DNA of 64,000 nt from Alcaligenes faecalis (GCF_041521385.1 NZ_CP168006.1:1312769-1376768), one strand, 5' to 3'; positions 28,811-40,328 are shown, counted from the stretch's first letter. Notes: a model not told the origin generated them from the letters alone. Translations and numbers: made by a program.

Positions 28811-29707
28811 TTACAGGAAAATCAAGGCAGCAATACCCAGCACCAGCAGCCATTTGAGGATGTAGTACAGGGTTTCGTTCTTTCTCTTGATCGCCTTGCC
28901 GAAACGACGCACCGCATAAACCGTACCGAAAATACGATTGATACCGCCGGTACGGTCGCCTTCCTGGTTGGGAGCGGCTGCCGCACGCAGCAAGAAACCA
29001 CCCACCGCATGGTTAATGGCCTGCGCCCAACGGTAACGCATGGGACGCTCTACGTCGGCAAACAGGATGATGCGGTTCTGATCAGTCTTGTTTTCGGCGT
29101 AATGAATAAAGGTTTCATCAAACACCACGGCTTCGCCATCACGCCAGTGATAACGCTGGCCATCCACTTCGATATAGCAATCTGGACTATTGGGCGTCAT
29201 CAGCCCCATGTGAAAGCGCAGTGAACCCGCATAAGGGTCGCGGTGGCGCGGCAAACGGGCTCCCGGCGGCAAGGAGGTGAACATGGCCGCCTTGATCGAC
29301 GGAATGTCCTTAAGCAGCCGAGTTGTCACCGGGCACAGCTCACGGGCCGACGGGTGGTCGGCGTCATACCACTTCAGGTAAAAACGCGTCCAGCCGGTTT
29401 TGAAAAAAGAGTTAAAGCCTGCATCGTTGTACTTGTCCGAAGCCTTGATATGGCCTTCACCAAACAATTGCTCGGCCTCGGCACGGATTTCATCGCAGTG
29501 CTCCAGCAGCTTGTTCAGCTCGGGAAAGTGCTTCAGATCCAGATACGGCTTGTTCGGTACGGCTGAAAAACCGTACATAAAGACATTAAGAGGGGCCGTG
29601 AACGTGGAATGATCCAGCAACTGGCGAGAAAACCGGTGCCTGACTCGACCCCTGAAGTGCACAATAATTGTGCACACAATAAACAAGGCAAGAATGAACC
29701 ATTTCAC
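28811..29707 (-). CDS. lpxO: Aspartyl/asparaginyl beta-hydroxylase family, LpxO-like lipid A hydroxylase
   Basis: The preferred start is GTG at 29707 (GGAG eight bases upstream), giving 298 residues; an in-frame TTG at 29746 is weaker. A helix at the N terminus (VKWFILALFIVCTIIVHFRGRVRH) and another at the C terminus (YYILKWLLVLGIAALIFL) flank a cytoplasmic Fe(II)/2-oxoglutarate dioxygenase domain. Metal ligands are visible in LPRHRDPYAGSLRFHMGL and FDETFIHYAENKTDQNRIILF. LpxO adds a 2-hydroxyl to a secondary acyl chain of lipid A. It is translated with the downstream SDR. Confidence 0.86.
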   Translation of the reverse strand: MKWFILALFIVCTIIVHFRGRVRHRFSRQLLDHSTFTAPLNVFMYGFSAVPNKPYLDLKHFPELNKLLEHCDEIRAEAEQLFGEGHIKASDKYNDAGFNSFFKTGWTRFYLKWYDADHPSARELCPVTTRLLKDIPSIKAAMFTSLPPGARLPRHRDPYAGSLRFHMGLMTPNSPDCYIEVDGQRYHWRDGEAVVFDETFIHYAENKTDQNRIILFADVERPMRYRWAQAINHAVGGFLLRAAAAPNQEGDRTGGINRIFGTVYAVRRFGKAIKRKNETLYYILKWLLVLGIAALIFL

Positions 29708-29800
29708 GACATGATCTCCAATGAAGAAAACTTCTGCACTGTGCAAGGCTTGGCCTGCGTGCTGCCCCGATACAAGGGCTTGGCCTTGTCTGATACAAGA

Positions 29801-29833
29801 ATAAAAAAAGGCGCACCTTAACGGTGCGCCTTT
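29801..29833 (-). terminator. terminator after carB
   Basis: AAAGGCGCACC/GGTGCGCCTTT (29807-29817 with 29823-29833) with loop TTAAC; on the minus strand a long T run follows. Confidence 0.85.
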
Positions 29834-29848
29834 CTGACATGGAGCGAC

Positions 29849-32800
29849 TTACGATTTCGCCAGCAGAGCGTGCAGCTCTTGAACCGCGTAAACCTTCAAG
29901 CCATCACCATGACGCAAATACTGCAGACCTTGTACCGCCGCTACCGCACCGGCAATAGTGGTGTAGTAGGCCAGATTGGCAGCCAGCGCATGTGTACGGA
30001 TTGTACGCGAATCGACGATCGCGTTGCGACGCTCTTCAACCGTATTGATGACCAGAGACACTTCGCCATTCTTGATCATGTCCACAATGTGCGGACGACC
30101 TTCGGTCACCTTGTTCACCACTTGCACAGCCAGACCGGCCTGTTCAATGGCGCTGGCGGTACCACGGGTGGCCACAACCTTAAAGCCCAGTGAGATCAAA
30201 CCACGAGCCACTTCCACCGCTTGCGGTTTATCTTGAGCACGCACACTGATGAAGGCCAAGCCCCCTTCCGGCAAGGTGACGCTGGCAGCCATCTGCGACT
30301 TCACGAAAGCTTCAGCAAACGAGGTGCCCACACCCATGACTTCGCCGGTGGACTTCATCTCAGGGCCCAGAATCGTGTCCACGCCCGGGAACTTCACGAA
30401 GGGGAAGACGGCCTCTTTCACGCTGTAGTAAGACGGCGTGACTTCTTCGGTAATGCCTTGCTGGGCCAGAGTCTGCCCTGCCATGGCACGAGCAGCAATC
30501 TTGGCCAGTTGCAAACCCGTTGCCTTGGAGACAAATGGCACGGTACGCGACGCGCGTGGGTTCACCTCCAGCACATACACATCGCCGCCCTGAATGGCGA
30601 ACTGCACGTTCATCAAGCCCTTTACATTCAGAGCCTTGGCCATCAGTGCGGTCTGGCGCTTGATTTCCGCAACGGTTTCATCGCTGAGCGAATAAGGTGG
30701 CAAGCTGCAAGCCGAGTCACCGGAGTGAACACCAGCCTGCTCGATGTGTTGCATCACACCGCCCACAAAGACGCGCTCGCCATCGGCCAGGCAGTCCACG
30801 TCCACTTCCGTCGCGTTGTTCAGGAAGTGATCCAGCAGTACGGGTGAGTCATTGCTGACCTTAACCGCTTCGCGCATGTAGCGTTCCAGGTCTTGTTGTT
30901 CATGCACGATTTCCATGGCACGGCCACCCAGCACGTAGCTTGGGCGCACCACCAGCGGGTAACCGATTTCGGCAGCCAGAGCGATCGCTTCGCCTTCGGT
31001 GCGAGCGGTACGGTTTGGCGGCTGACGCAAGCCCAGCTTGTTCAGCAGTTTCTGGAAACGCTCACGGTCTTCAGCCACGTCAATGGACTCAGGGCTGGTG
31101 CCGATGATAGGTACACCATTGGCTTCCAAGGCACGGGCCAATTTCAGAGGCGTCTGGCCACCGTACTGAACGATGGTGCCCACTGGTTTTTCGATGTGGA
31201 CGATTTCCAGCACGTCTTCCAGTGTCAGAGGCTCAAAGTACAGACGGTCAGACGTGTCGTAGTCGGTAGAAACGGTTTCGGGGTTGCAGTTGACCATGAT
31301 GGTTTCGTAACCATCTTCGCGCAATGCCAGCGCAGCGTGCACGCAGCAGTAGTCAAACTCGATACCCTGACCAATACGGTTAGGACCACCACCCAGAACA
31401 ATGATCTTTTTCTTGTCCGAAGGGTTGGATTCGCACTCTTCCTCGTAGGTTGAGTACATATAGGCCGTATCAGTGGAGAATTCGGCCGCGCAGGTGTCCA
31501 CACGCTTGTAGACAGGACGCACGTTCAACTGGTGACGCAGCTTGCGCACCTCCGATTCCACGGTGTCCAGCAAGAAAGCCAGACGGCGATCGGAGAAACC
31601 ACGACGCTTCAGACCGAACAAGGTGTCGCGGTCCAGATCGGCCAGCGTCTTTTGTTCCAGAGCCAGTTCAATGTCCACGATCTCTTTGATCTGGGCCAGG
31701 AACCAGGGGTCGATCTTGGTCAGGTTGTGAACTTCGTCCAGGGTCAGGCCTTGAGCGAAGGCATCGCCCACGTACCAGATACGTTCTGGGCCAGGTTCGC
31801 CCAGCTCAACCTGCAGTTTTTCGCGGTCGGTGGTTTTCTGGTTCAGACCATCCACACCCACTTCCAAACCACGCAGGGCTTTCTGGAAGGATTCCTGGAA
31901 AGTGCGGCCAATGGCCATCACTTCACCCACGGACTTCATCTGGGTGGTCAGGCGCGAGTCGGCCTGGGGGAATTTTTCGAAGGCGAAACGTGGCACTTTG
32001 GTGACCACGTAGTCGATGGTGGGCTCGAAGGAAGCGGGGGTCGCACCGCCGGTGATTTCGTTCAGCAGCTCGTCCAGGGTGTAACCCACGGCCAGACGCG
32101 CAGCGATCTTGGCGATAGGGAAACCCGTGGCTTTGGAAGCCAGAGCCGAGGAACGGGACACGCGCGGGTTCATTTCGATAACGATCATGCGGCCGTTATG
32201 GGGGTTCACCGCGAACTGTACGTTCGAGCCACCGGTATCCACACCGATTTCACGCAATACGGCGATCGAGGCATTACGCATGATCTGGTATTCGCGGTCG
32301 GTCAGGGTTTGGGCAGGAGCCACGGTGATGGAGTCACCGGTGTGCACACCCATGGGGTCCAGGTTTTCAATGGAGCACACAATGATGCAGTTGTCGGCGC
32401 GGTCACGCACCACTTCCATTTCAAACTCTTTCCAGCCCAGCAGGGATTCTTCAATCAGCAGTTCGTTGGTCGGCGATGCTTCCAGACCACGACGGCAGAT
32501 GGTTTCAAATTCTTCAGGGTTGTAGGCAATACCGCCGCCCGTGCCGCCCAGCGTGAAGCTGGGGCGAATCACGACAGGGAAACCAGCCGTACCGATTTCT
32601 TCAGCAATACGCTTTTGAACGGCCCAGGCCTCGTCCATGGAGTGAGCCACGCCGGACTTGGCAGACTCCAGACCGATGGAGGTCATGGCGTCCTTGAACT
32701 TCAGGCGGTCTTCGGCTTTTTCAATAGCGTCGGCGTTGGCTCCGATCAGCTCAACACCAAATTTTTCCAGCACGCCATGCTTGGCCAGGTCCAGGGCGCA

Positions 32801-33091
32801 GTTCAGCGCGGTTTGACCACCCATGGTGGGCAAGAGCGCATCGGGACGCTCTTTTTCAATGATTTTCTCGACAGCTTGCCAGGTGATGGGCTCGATGTAG
32901 GTGACGTCGGCCGTATCCGGGTCCGTCATGATGGTGGCCGGGTTGCTGTTGACCAGTACAGTCCGGTAACCCTCGGCCTTCAGGGCTTTACATGCCTGGG
33001 CTCCCGAGTAGTCGAATTCACAAGCCTGACCAATGATGATCGGGCCTGCGCCAATGATAAGAATGCTTTTTAAGTCTGAACGCTTTGGCAT
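29849..33091 (-). CDS. carB: Carbamoyl-phosphate synthase large subunit
   Basis: A 1080-residue enzyme with two homologous ATP-grasp halves. The first (carboxyphosphate) carries [32 protein letters not shown] and [16 protein letters not shown]. The second (carbamate) carries [33 protein letters not shown] and [14 protein letters not shown]. The C-terminal MGS-like allosteric domain is at about 940-1080. It makes carbamoyl phosphate for arginine and pyrimidines with CarA. It starts 8 bases after carA. Confidence 0.98.
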   Translation of the reverse strand: MPKRSDLKSILIIGAGPIIIGQACEFDYSGAQACKALKAEGYRTVLVNSNPATIMTDPDTADVTYIEPITWQAVEKIIEKERPDALLPTMGGQTALNCALDLAKHGVLEKFGVELIGANADAIEKAEDRLKFKDAMTSIGLESAKSGVAHSMDEAWAVQKRIAEEIGTAGFPVVIRPSFTLGGTGGGIAYNPEEFETICRRGLEASPTNELLIEESLLGWKEFEMEVVRDRADNCIIVCSIENLDPMGVHTGDSITVAPAQTLTDREYQIMRNASIAVLREIGVDTGGSNVQFAVNPHNGRMIVIEMNPRVSRSSALASKATGFPIAKIAARLAVGYTLDELLNEITGGATPASFEPTIDYVVTKVPRFAFEKFPQADSRLTTQMKSVGEVMAIGRTFQESFQKALRGLEVGVDGLNQKTTDREKLQVELGEPGPERIWYVGDAFAQGLTLDEVHNLTKIDPWFLAQIKEIVDIELALEQKTLADLDRDTLFGLKRRGFSDRRLAFLLDTVESEVRKLRHQLNVRPVYKRVDTCAAEFSTDTAYMYSTYEEECESNPSDKKKIIVLGGGPNRIGQGIEFDYCCVHAALALREDGYETIMVNCNPETVSTDYDTSDRLYFEPLTLEDVLEIVHIEKPVGTIVQYGGQTPLKLARALEANGVPIIGTSPESIDVAEDRERFQKLLNKLGLRQPPNRTARTEGEAIALAAEIGYPLVVRPSYVLGGRAMEIVHEQQDLERYMREAVKVSNDSPVLLDHFLNNATEVDVDCLADGERVFVGGVMQHIEQAGVHSGDSACSLPPYSLSDETVAEIKRQTALMAKALNVKGLMNVQFAIQGGDVYVLEVNPRASRTVPFVSKATGLQLAKIAARAMAGQTLAQQGITEEVTPSYYSVKEAVFPFVKFPGVDTILGPEMKSTGEVMGVGTSFAEAFVKSQMAASVTLPEGGLAFISVRAQDKPQAVEVARGLISLGFKVVATRGTASAIEQAGLAVQVVNKVTEGRPHIVDMIKNGEVSLVINTVEERRNAIVDSRTIRTHALAANLAYYTTIAGAVAAVQGLQYLRHGDGLKVYAVQELHALLAKS

Positions 33092-33099
33092 AGTGCGAT

Positions 33100-34263
33100 T
33101 TATTTATTGGCCTGGTGGGCAGCCATCAGGCTGATGAATTTGTCGAACAGCGAGGCAATATCGCGCGGGCCGGGAGTGGCTTCGGGGTGACCCTGGAAGC
33201 AAAACGCGGGGCGATCTGTCAACTCGAAGCCTTGCAGGCTCTGGTCGAACAAAGAAATGTGCGTGACCTTGGCATTGGCTGGCAAGGTGGTGGCATCCAC
33301 CGCAAAACCGTGATTTTGGCTGGTGATGAACACACGACCGCTGGCCAGCTCTTGCACAGGGTGGTTGGCACCGTGGTGGCCGTTTTTCATCTTCAAGGTC
33401 TGCGCACCCACGGCCAGACCCAGAATCTGATGGCCCAGGCAAATACCAAACACAGGCAACTTGCGTTCCAACAAACCCTTGCAGGCTTCGATAGCGTAAT
33501 CGCAAGGCTCTGGATCGCCAGGGCCGTTGGACAGGAACACGCCATCGGGCTCGTACGCCAGCACATCGGCCAGGGGCGTTTGCGCAGGCACGACCGTGAC
33601 TTTACAGCCACGGTCTGCCAACAGGCGCAGGATGTTGGCCTTGACGCCAAAGTCGTAAGCCACCACGTGAAAGCGCTCGCCTTCGGGCTTGGAGAAACCT
33701 CGCCCCAGTTCCCACGAACCTTCGGTCCAGTTGTAGGTTTTGTCGGTGGTAACCACCTTGGCCAAGTCCTGACCTTTCAGGCCAGGGAAAGAGCGGGCCA
33801 GTTCCAATGCACGTTCGGCATCATCACCCACCAGAATGCAAGCCCCCATGGAGCCTTTCTCGCGCAAAATGCGAGTCAGCTTGCGGGTGTCGATACCGGA
33901 GATGGCCACAACGCCCTGATCTTTCAGGTAGTCGGGCAAGGACTGGGTGGAGCGGAAATTGGACAGGCGGGCGGGACAATCGCGAATGACAAGCCCGGCA
34001 GCGTGGGCCTTGTTGGATTCGGAGTCCTCTGGATTGACACCGGTATTACCGATGTGCGGATAGGTAAGCGTAACAATTTGACCGCTGTAGCTTGGGTCTG
34101 TCAGGATTTCCTGATAGCCCGTCATGGCTGTATTGAAAACGATCTCAGCAACACAGTGCCCCTCGGCACCGATTGATACCCCTTTGAATAGGGTTCCATC
34201 CGCCAGGGCTAGGACGGCACTAGTGATAGTGCGGGACTCCTCAGGAAATAAAGACGGCAGCAC
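33100..34263 (-). CDS. carA: Carbamoyl-phosphate synthase small (glutaminase) subunit
   Basis: A 387-residue class I glutamine amidotransferase. The N-terminal CPSase domain has [33 protein letters not shown]; the glutaminase nucleophile is in [13 protein letters not shown]; His/Glu are in [13 protein letters not shown]. The start is unsettled: GTG at 34263 has GGGG eight to nine bases upstream, while the homology with E. coli CarA begins about 14 codons later, after an internal GAGGAG with no canonical start behind it. I kept the GTG. Cotranscribed with carB. Confidence 0.96.
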   Translation of the reverse strand: MLPSLFPEESRTITSAVLALADGTLFKGVSIGAEGHCVAEIVFNTAMTGYQEILTDPSYSGQIVTLTYPHIGNTGVNPEDSESNKAHAAGLVIRDCPARLSNFRSTQSLPDYLKDQGVVAISGIDTRKLTRILREKGSMGACILVGDDAERALELARSFPGLKGQDLAKVVTTDKTYNWTEGSWELGRGFSKPEGERFHVVAYDFGVKANILRLLADRGCKVTVVPAQTPLADVLAYEPDGVFLSNGPGDPEPCDYAIEACKGLLERKLPVFGICLGHQILGLAVGAQTLKMKNGHHGANHPVQELASGRVFITSQNHGFAVDATTLPANAKVTHISLFDQSLQGFELTDRPAFCFQGHPEATPGPRDIASLFDKFISLMAAHQANK

Positions 34264-34432
34264 GTTAAAAACCCCGGATTCTGAAATTAATATTAAACCT
34301 TCTAATTATATGCTCAAACCGTCATTTTCCGGTAGTTTCTCGGAAGTAACACTGAAACCAGGCACGAAAACATGGAAAATCGACTACAGTAATTGATTGG
34401 TTTGATGGCTTTGCGATGGACTAGTAACAGAC

Positions 34433-35395
34433 ATGACTACTCAGCTTGACTCCCTGCGCCAGTGCACAACCGTAGTCGCCGACACCGGCGATTTTGAAGC
34501 GATGCGCGCGTATCGCCCTACCGATGCAACAACCAACCCTTCCCTGATTTTGAAGGCTGTCCAGCAGGCAGCCTATCAACCGTTGCTTGAACGCGTCATC
34601 ACCGACCACCCTCACGCCAGCCTGGCTGAAACCAGCGATCTGTTGCTGGTTGCCTTTGGCCGCCAGATTCTGGACATTGTTCCTGGCCGCGTCTCCACCG
34701 AAGTGGATGCCCGCCTGTCCTTTGACACGCTGGCCAGCGTCGAGCGCGCCCGCCACATCATCCAGCATTACGAAAAAGCCGGTATCACCCGCGAACGGGT
34801 ACTGATCAAGCTGGCCAGCACCTGGGAGGGCATACAAGCTGCCCGCACACTGCAGGCCGACGGCATCAACTGCAACTTGACCCTGTTGTTCTGCCTGCCG
34901 CAAGCCATTGCCTGCGCTCAGGCCAAAGTCACCCTGATCTCACCTTTTGTGGGCCGTATCTACGACTGGTTCAAGAAAGCCGCCGGCCAGAACTGGGACG
35001 AGAGCGCCAACCAGGGCGAGAACGATCCCGGCGTGCGCTCGGTACGCAGCATTTACGAATACTACAAAACCTATGACATCCCCACGGAGATCATGGGTGC
35101 CAGCTTCCGCAATGTCGGCCAGATCAAGGCCTTGGCCGGTTGCGATCTGCTGACCATCAGCCCGGATCTGCTGGGCCAACTGGATGCAGCCCAAGGTGAA
35201 GTCCCCGCCATGCTGGATGTGGCGCGCGCCAAGGCCGTCGCCCCCGAATGGCGGGCCAGCAATGAAATCACTTTCCGTACCGACCTGAACCAGGACGCGA
35301 TGGCCACTGAAAAGCTGGCCGAAGGCATCCGTCAGTTCACCGCGGATGGCATCAAGCTGGATACCCTGATTCAACAGGCGCGTCAGCAGGCTTGA
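34433..35395 (+). CDS. tal: Transaldolase
   Basis: A 320-residue class I aldolase of the pentose phosphate pathway, transferring a dihydroxyacetone unit between sugar phosphates. The TTVVADTGD and [14 protein letters not shown] segments, Schiff-base Lys126 in [11 protein letters not shown], and [17 protein letters not shown]...[14 protein letters not shown] are all typical of the E. coli TalB class. It is divergent from carA and followed by a strong terminator. Confidence 0.97.
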   Translation: MTTQLDSLRQCTTVVADTGDFEAMRAYRPTDATTNPSLILKAVQQAAYQPLLERVITDHPHASLAETSDLLLVAFGRQILDIVPGRVSTEVDARLSFDTLASVERARHIIQHYEKAGITRERVLIKLASTWEGIQAARTLQADGINCNLTLLFCLPQAIACAQAKVTLISPFVGRIYDWFKKAAGQNWDESANQGENDPGVRSVRSIYEYYKTYDIPTEIMGASFRNVGQIKALAGCDLLTISPDLLGQLDAAQGEVPAMLDVARAKAVAPEWRASNEITFRTDLNQDAMATEKLAEGIRQFTADGIKLDTLIQQARQQA

Positions 35396-35485
35396 TCACT
35401 AGCACTGCGATATAAAAAGGTTTTGTGCCCTGCAAAACCCTGAAAGCAGAAGCCCTGCTTGATCAATAAGGTGATCAGCAAAAAG

Positions 35486-35520
35486 AATCAGCCCGGCATT
35501 GCGCCGGGCTGATTTGCTTT
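35486..35520. terminator. terminator between tal and the YncE-like gene
   Basis: AATCAGCCCGGC/GCCGGGCTGATT (35486-35497 with 35503-35514), loop of five; T-rich on the right, A-rich on the left, so probably bidirectional between convergent genes. Confidence 0.75.
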
Positions 35521-35537
35521 GAACCTTCAGGCTGCAA

Positions 35538-36638
35538 TCAGATCTTGCTCAGATCAATACGCACCACGCTTTCCCGGGCGCTGACCTTGTGGTCAGGGGT
35601 AAAAGGCGCTTTCACCGTGACATACAGTTGATCGTCCGGCCCCAGCAGCAGACTGTTGGGATGAGCAGGCAAGCTGTATTCCGCCTTTTTCGCATAGCTG
35701 CCCGCATCCAGCACGGACACCTTGCCCTGCTGACGGTGCGACACATACAGCTCGTCGCGCTTGGGGTTATAAACAATATCCAGCGCGTCCCCTACGTCCA
35801 GTTGCTCCAGCAGTTTGCCCGTGCTGGCATCGAGTACATAAACCGTTTTTTGATGCTGATTTTCCGTGGCGTATAAACGATTGCGCTTCGGGTCCAGAGC
35901 AAAGTTCAGCAAGATCGCCGGTTTGTCCCCAGCAGGTTTCCATCGCTGTTGGATCTGATGCTTGTCCGTATCAATCACCAGCACTTCACCGTCGCCATTG
36001 CCTGCGTACATACGGCGATGATCCGTATCCAACAACAAGCCGGTCACCCATTTGCCCGCATTTTCAATGGTGTTGAGCACTTCCATACTGCTCTCGTCCA
36101 GCACCCAGATCACCGCCGGATTGCCCACGCCCCCTACATAAAGACGCTTGCGGGCCTCATCCAGCTTCACCGTACGTGGCCCCACCTTGAAACCATCCGT
36201 TCCCATATTGCTGAAAGGCGTACGTGTCAGACCACCCTTTTCGCCCAGCTCCACACGAGCAACCGCCGGGTTCAGGCTGTTCGTCATGAACAACACATCC
36301 CCCTCGGCATTGCTGCTCAAGCCAAAATTGCTTTCATCGGTGTGAATCACACCCAGCACATCCAGAGTCTGCGGGTCCAGCTTGTAAAGCGCCCCACCCC
36401 GTACACCATCAAGCATTTCTGCCGAAGCCACATACAGGGCCTTTTCAGAGGCGCTATACGCCATCTGATAAATCCCGTAAGCCAGCTCCTTGCGCAAGGC
36501 GCCATCGGCCGTGATCGAGCTGCGCTGCGCCAACTCTGGGCTCAAGGGCTGCACAGACGGCTGAGTCGGCTGAGCTTGGGCGGTCACGCTCAACAGAGCC
36601 GCCGACAGAACGGACACCAAAAAACATCGTTTCAACAT
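35538..36638 (-). CDS. Secreted beta-propeller protein, YncE-like
   Basis: The ATG at 36638 (AAGGGA nine bases upstream) gives 366 residues with a signal peptide ending AQAQP. Repeats of the form LYVAS/LYVGG...VIDTDKHQI...LLNFALDPKRNRLYATEN...VYVLDASTGK...VYNPKRDELYVSHR indicate a seven-blade YVTN-type propeller. It follows the TonB receptor gene by 85 bases on the same strand. In E. coli, yncE adjoins the TonB receptor gene yncD and responds to Fur, so a role in the same iron/cofactor uptake pathway is likely but the ligand is unknown. Confidence 0.87.
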   Translation of the reverse strand: MLKRCFLVSVLSAALLSVTAQAQPTQPSVQPLSPELAQRSSITADGALRKELAYGIYQMAYSASEKALYVASAEMLDGVRGGALYKLDPQTLDVLGVIHTDESNFGLSSNAEGDVLFMTNSLNPAVARVELGEKGGLTRTPFSNMGTDGFKVGPRTVKLDEARKRLYVGGVGNPAVIWVLDESSMEVLNTIENAGKWVTGLLLDTDHRRMYAGNGDGEVLVIDTDKHQIQQRWKPAGDKPAILLNFALDPKRNRLYATENQHQKTVYVLDASTGKLLEQLDVGDALDIVYNPKRDELYVSHRQQGKVSVLDAGSYAKKAEYSLPAHPNSLLLGPDDQLYVTVKAPFTPDHKVSARESVVRIDLSKI

Positions 36639-36723
36639 TTTGTTTTTCCCTTCCAAGTCCAGGCAGGGCTACGCGGCACCGAAAACCGCCGCAAAGCCCT
36701 GCCTGACGTTAACAATCAGCGAA

Positions 36724-39147
36724 TCAGAAATTCACGGAGGCCGACAACATAAACGTGCGCCCTGCCCCGTTCGTAGCAAAATTGCTGGAAGCCAGCCAGT
36801 AACGCTTATCGGTCAGGTTTTCGATATTGGCGCGGATCACCACATCCTTGCCGGCGATATCGGTGTAGTAGCGCACACCCACATCAAAGCGGGTCATGGC
36901 GGGCAGCTTCAAGGTGTTGGTGTTGTTCAGGTACTGGGACGAGGTGTGAATCACGCGACCATTCAGGCTCAGGCCTGGTACCCAAGGCGTATCCCAATCC
37001 AGACCCAGGTTATAGGTGCTGGCAGGTACACCCGGTGCCCGGTTACCTTCATTCACGCCGTTCTGGGTTTTGGTGAGCTTGCCTTGCGTGAAGCCAGCAC
37101 TGGCCATCATGCGCAAACCAGGCATCAACTCGCCATAAGCACTCAGCTCCAGACCACGGTTGCGCTGCTCGCCAAAGTAGCCATACACATTGTTGCCATC
37201 CTCTTGCCCTGCAGGTCGGGCAATCTGCCACAGGGAGGCCGAGGTCATGATGCCGCCCCAATCCACTTTCACACCCGCCTCATACTGACGGGACTTGAAA
37301 GGCTTGAGAATCTCGCCCCGGTTGGCGTAGGTGTCGCCCACAATCGTGCCGCGTGTCAGGCCTTCGGTGAAGTTGGCAAAGACCGAGACATTCTCCATGG
37401 GCTTGACCACAATCCCCGCCAAGGGCGAGATGGAGCTGGCCCTGTAATCGGCAGTTTTTACACCTGTGGTCGTATTGAAGCTGGTGACATCCACGGTCTG
37501 ACGACGCGCCCCCACCGTCAGCAAGACACGGTCATCCGCAAAGGACAAGGTATCTGCCACGGCAAAGCTAAGCAGGCCGGTGCTGGATGCCTTTTGCGGT
37601 GTCAGCCGCTGTGACGGACCTGCGGGAATAGGTACGGGATTGTAGATATTGGAGTCCGCCACTTCGGTGCCAGGGCTGTAGGCATTGCCCAGCTCCTGAT
37701 CCATATAGCTCACCCCAAAAGCCAGCTTGTGCGCCACGCGGCCCGTGTCGAAATCCACGCTCAAACCCGCATCGCTGCTTAGCGTTTTGGAATAGGAGTC
37801 ATAGAACGTGGAGATCACGCTGAAATTGCCATCGGCATCCACAGACTGGCGTACATTGGGATTCCCCGGTTCCACATTCACCGGGAAAATCTGGCGATTC
37901 TTGCCATGACGGTAGCCGACCCCGATATGCCCGGTTACCGAATCGCTGAAGTCATACTCCAGACGGGACATGATGGTGTTGTCGCGTTGGCTCAGGCGAG
38001 TGCCGGGGTAGAAATTGGTACGGCCATCAGGTGGTGCGGGCAGTTCGGTCAAGTCGCGTTGAAAGCCAATTTGCGAACGGATATTTTCCAGCGTGTCTTC
38101 CTGGTGGATGACATCCGCAGACCAGCGCAAACGGGCGCCTCTATAGTCCACGCCCAAGGCGGCCATGCCCAGATCCTGCTTGCCATCGCGCGACGTGGCC
38201 TCCCCACCGCGCTTGACGCCGTTAAAGCGCACGCCCCACTCCTTGTTTTCACCAAAACGGCGGCCCACATCCAGCTGTGCCGTCACGTTTGCCTGGCTGA
38301 CATAACTGGCCGTCACACGGGTCAGAGGCTCGTCCTCGGCCCGCTTGGTCACCAGATTGATCGCCCCGCCTATACTCCCTCCGGGCGGGATACCCCGCAT
38401 CAGGGTACCGGGTCCTTTCAGGACTTCCACACGCTCCAGAATCTGCACGGGCACACGGCTGGAAGACACCAGGCTGTACAAGCCGTTCACGCTGACATCG
38501 CCACTACCTACCGCAAAGCCGCGAATCACAAAGTCCTCGCCAAAACCGCCGGTAGAGGTCGTCGTACGCACCGCCGCATCATTGACCACCACATCGGCCA
38601 GCGTTCTGGCTTGCTGGTCGTAGAGCAGCTCGGAGGTGTAGTTGGTGGTGCTAAAGGGGTTATCCATGACATCCACGGAACCCAGCAAACCCAGGCTACC
38701 CCCTGTTGCCACTTGCCCGCCCGCATAGGCGGGCGACAAGTCGCCCAGAATCCCGCCCTTGACGGTAATAGTGGACAGCTCGGCCACCGAGGCGGTTGGG
38801 TCCGGCGTCAGGCTGATGGTATTGCCCTTGCGCTTGTACGTGATGCCCGTGCCCGCCAGCAACTGCTGCAAAGCCTGCTCAGGGGAATAGCTGCCCGACA
38901 AGGCCGGCGCCTGATGACCATCCACCAACTCCTGAGAGAAGAAGATCTGTACCGAGGCCTGCTGCCCCAACTGCAACAAGGACTTGCTAAGGGGCTGCAC
39001 AGGAAGATGGATGGAGGTGGCTTGAGCCTGCGCACGTACGTCCAGCGGCAAGGCGCTGACGGCGCAGGCCAGGCTGATTGCCAGAATCGTCAAGCGTGTA
39101 TTGATCGCGGGCTTGTTGCGCCACACAGAAGAGGTCGGTGTATTCAC
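36724..39147 (-). CDS. TonB-dependent siderophore receptor with STN signalling domain
   Basis: About 807 residues from GTG 39147 (an in-frame TTG at 39174 is the alternative). A signal peptide is followed by an STN domain (about 45-100: IHLPVQPLSKSLLQLGQQASVQIFF), the module that talks to FecR-type anti-sigma factors. The plug has DVVVNDAAVRTTTSTGGFGEDFVIRGF and ILERVEVLKGPGTLMRGIPPGGSIGGAINLVTKR; the barrel ends with a C-terminal Phe (MLSASVNF). It imports a ferric siderophore across the outer membrane with TonB. It is downstream of fecI-fecR, behind a Fur-box-like site. Confidence 0.95.
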   Translation of the reverse strand: MNTPTSSVWRNKPAINTRLTILAISLACAVSALPLDVRAQAQATSIHLPVQPLSKSLLQLGQQASVQIFFSQELVDGHQAPALSGSYSPEQALQQLLAGTGITYKRKGNTISLTPDPTASVAELSTITVKGGILGDLSPAYAGGQVATGGSLGLLGSVDVMDNPFSTTNYTSELLYDQQARTLADVVVNDAAVRTTTSTGGFGEDFVIRGFAVGSGDVSVNGLYSLVSSSRVPVQILERVEVLKGPGTLMRGIPPGGSIGGAINLVTKRAEDEPLTRVTASYVSQANVTAQLDVGRRFGENKEWGVRFNGVKRGGEATSRDGKQDLGMAALGVDYRGARLRWSADVIHQEDTLENIRSQIGFQRDLTELPAPPDGRTNFYPGTRLSQRDNTIMSRLEYDFSDSVTGHIGVGYRHGKNRQIFPVNVEPGNPNVRQSVDADGNFSVISTFYDSYSKTLSSDAGLSVDFDTGRVAHKLAFGVSYMDQELGNAYSPGTEVADSNIYNPVPIPAGPSQRLTPQKASSTGLLSFAVADTLSFADDRVLLTVGARRQTVDVTSFNTTTGVKTADYRASSISPLAGIVVKPMENVSVFANFTEGLTRGTIVGDTYANRGEILKPFKSRQYEAGVKVDWGGIMTSASLWQIARPAGQEDGNNVYGYFGEQRNRGLELSAYGELMPGLRMMASAGFTQGKLTKTQNGVNEGNRAPGVPASTYNLGLDWDTPWVPGLSLNGRVIHTSSQYLNNTNTLKLPAMTRFDVGVRYYTDIAGKDVVIRANIENLTDKRYWLASSNFATNGAGRTFMLSASVNF

Positions 39148-39281
39148 AGTCTGACTAGGTCCAAAGAGTAGCAAGGCACGCCCAAGGCGGCCTCAAGGCA
39201 AGGTGATGGGCGCTGCCGTCTGCGACATAAAACAGCTCCCCTTACTCTATCGACGAACCAGAATCAAAACACCGGAACAAA

Positions 39282-39303
39282 AATGAGAATTATTTTTGAT
39301 AAA
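39282..39303. promoter_or_regulatory. Fur-box-like site upstream of the TonB receptor
   Basis: AATGAGAATTATTTTTGATA at 39282-39301, continuing into AA, resembles the Fur consensus (GATAATGATAATCATTATC family) on either strand. It lies about 135 bases before the receptor start and about 40 bases after the fecR stop, so the receptor may have its own iron-repressed promoter. Confidence 0.55.
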
Positions 39304-39341
39304 TAAAAAGTAGAGCCTGGATTGCCAGGCAAACTCGGGCT

Positions 39342-40328
39342 CTATTCGCTGATTCGCAATTGTCCGCTGGGCAAGGTTTGAACTTTCACTGGCACCAGAT
39401 CGGGCAAGGTATGAATCAGGGCCAAAGGCTCATTCACACTGAAAACCCCGGCTACCTTGTAACTTGCAAAACGAGGCGCATCGAAAACGGCCGCTTGCGG
39501 CAAGTAACGATTGATCTGCGCTACCGCCCGCTCCAATGGCGTGTTCTCGAACACAATCATGCCGTTACGCCACGCCAGGCTGGTATCCAGATCCGCCTTT
39601 TGTACCTGTCCCAGAGGAGCATCCTCAGCCGTGTAAACGAATTGCCCACGCTCCAGCAAGCGGGTATCCCGGTCCCACCAGGCCCCCTGCTGCACCTTCA
39701 CCGAGCCGGACTCTACTGTCACCTGCAATTGCTGCTGCTCATGCAGAACATTGAAGCGCGTGCCTGTCACCACCACCCGGTTCTGCCCGGCATGCACCAC
39801 AAACGGGCGAGACCGATCAGGCTGCACATCAAAGAACACCTCGCCTGCATACAGGTCAACGACACGCTCATTCTCGTAAAAACGAATCTGGGCGCGTGTG
39901 CCAGTATTGGCCATCAAGGTAGAGCCATCAGGCAGACGCAATTCTTCGTGCAGCCCGCGTGGGGTCGTCAATGTGGCTTGATAGGAAGGCTCAGTATCCA
40001 GGCTAGCCCGTATGCCTACAGCGGCAAGCACACCCGCCGCACACAGCCCCGCCGTCATGCCCCAGGCAAAACGACGGCGTGGCTTGTTGACCGGGGCCGA
40101 TGGGCGCGAAGCCCGCAAGGCAGCCCGCAGCTCGGACTCGGGAATCTGCAAGGTCGCTTGCCAGATCGCCTCCAGATGACGGTAACAGCGATCATGCTCC
40201 TGATCGGACTGACGCCATTGCTCGAAGGCACGCCAATCCTCGGGCGAGGCCTCACCCGAGCGCAGATGAGAAAACCAGGCGGCCGCCTGATCCTGTGCGG
40301 TCGCTGCGTTCAGGACATCAGGGGGCAT
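39342..40328 (-). CDS. fecR: FecR family anti-sigma/sigma regulator
   Basis: A 328-residue membrane protein. The cytoplasmic N terminus (about 1-85) has the DUF4880-type AAAWFSHLRSGEASPEDWRAFEQWRQSD segment, a helix follows (WGMTAGLCAAGVLAAVGI), then a periplasmic FecR domain (TLTTPRGLHEELRLPDGSTLMANTGTRAQIRFYENERVVDLYAGEVFFDV) and a C-terminal STN-interacting part. It relays receptor occupancy to the sigma factor. Its start overlaps the sigma-factor gene by 11 bases. Confidence 0.93.
   Translation of the reverse strand: MPPDVLNAATAQDQAAAWFSHLRSGEASPEDWRAFEQWRQSDQEHDRCYRHLEAIWQATLQIPESELRAALRASRPSAPVNKPRRRFAWGMTAGLCAAGVLAAVGIRASLDTEPSYQATLTTPRGLHEELRLPDGSTLMANTGTRAQIRFYENERVVDLYAGEVFFDVQPDRSRPFVVHAGQNRVVVTGTRFNVLHEQQQLQVTVESGSVKVQQGAWWDRDTRLLERGQFVYTAEDAPLGQVQKADLDTSLAWRNGMIVFENTPLERAVAQINRYLPQAAVFDAPRFASYKVAGVFSVNEPLALIHTLPDLVPVKVQTLPSGQLRISE

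Noticed and set aside
31532..33073. Long 513-codon plus-strand frame opposite carB
   Set aside because: An antisense shadow of carB with biased Gly/His/Gln composition and no family features.
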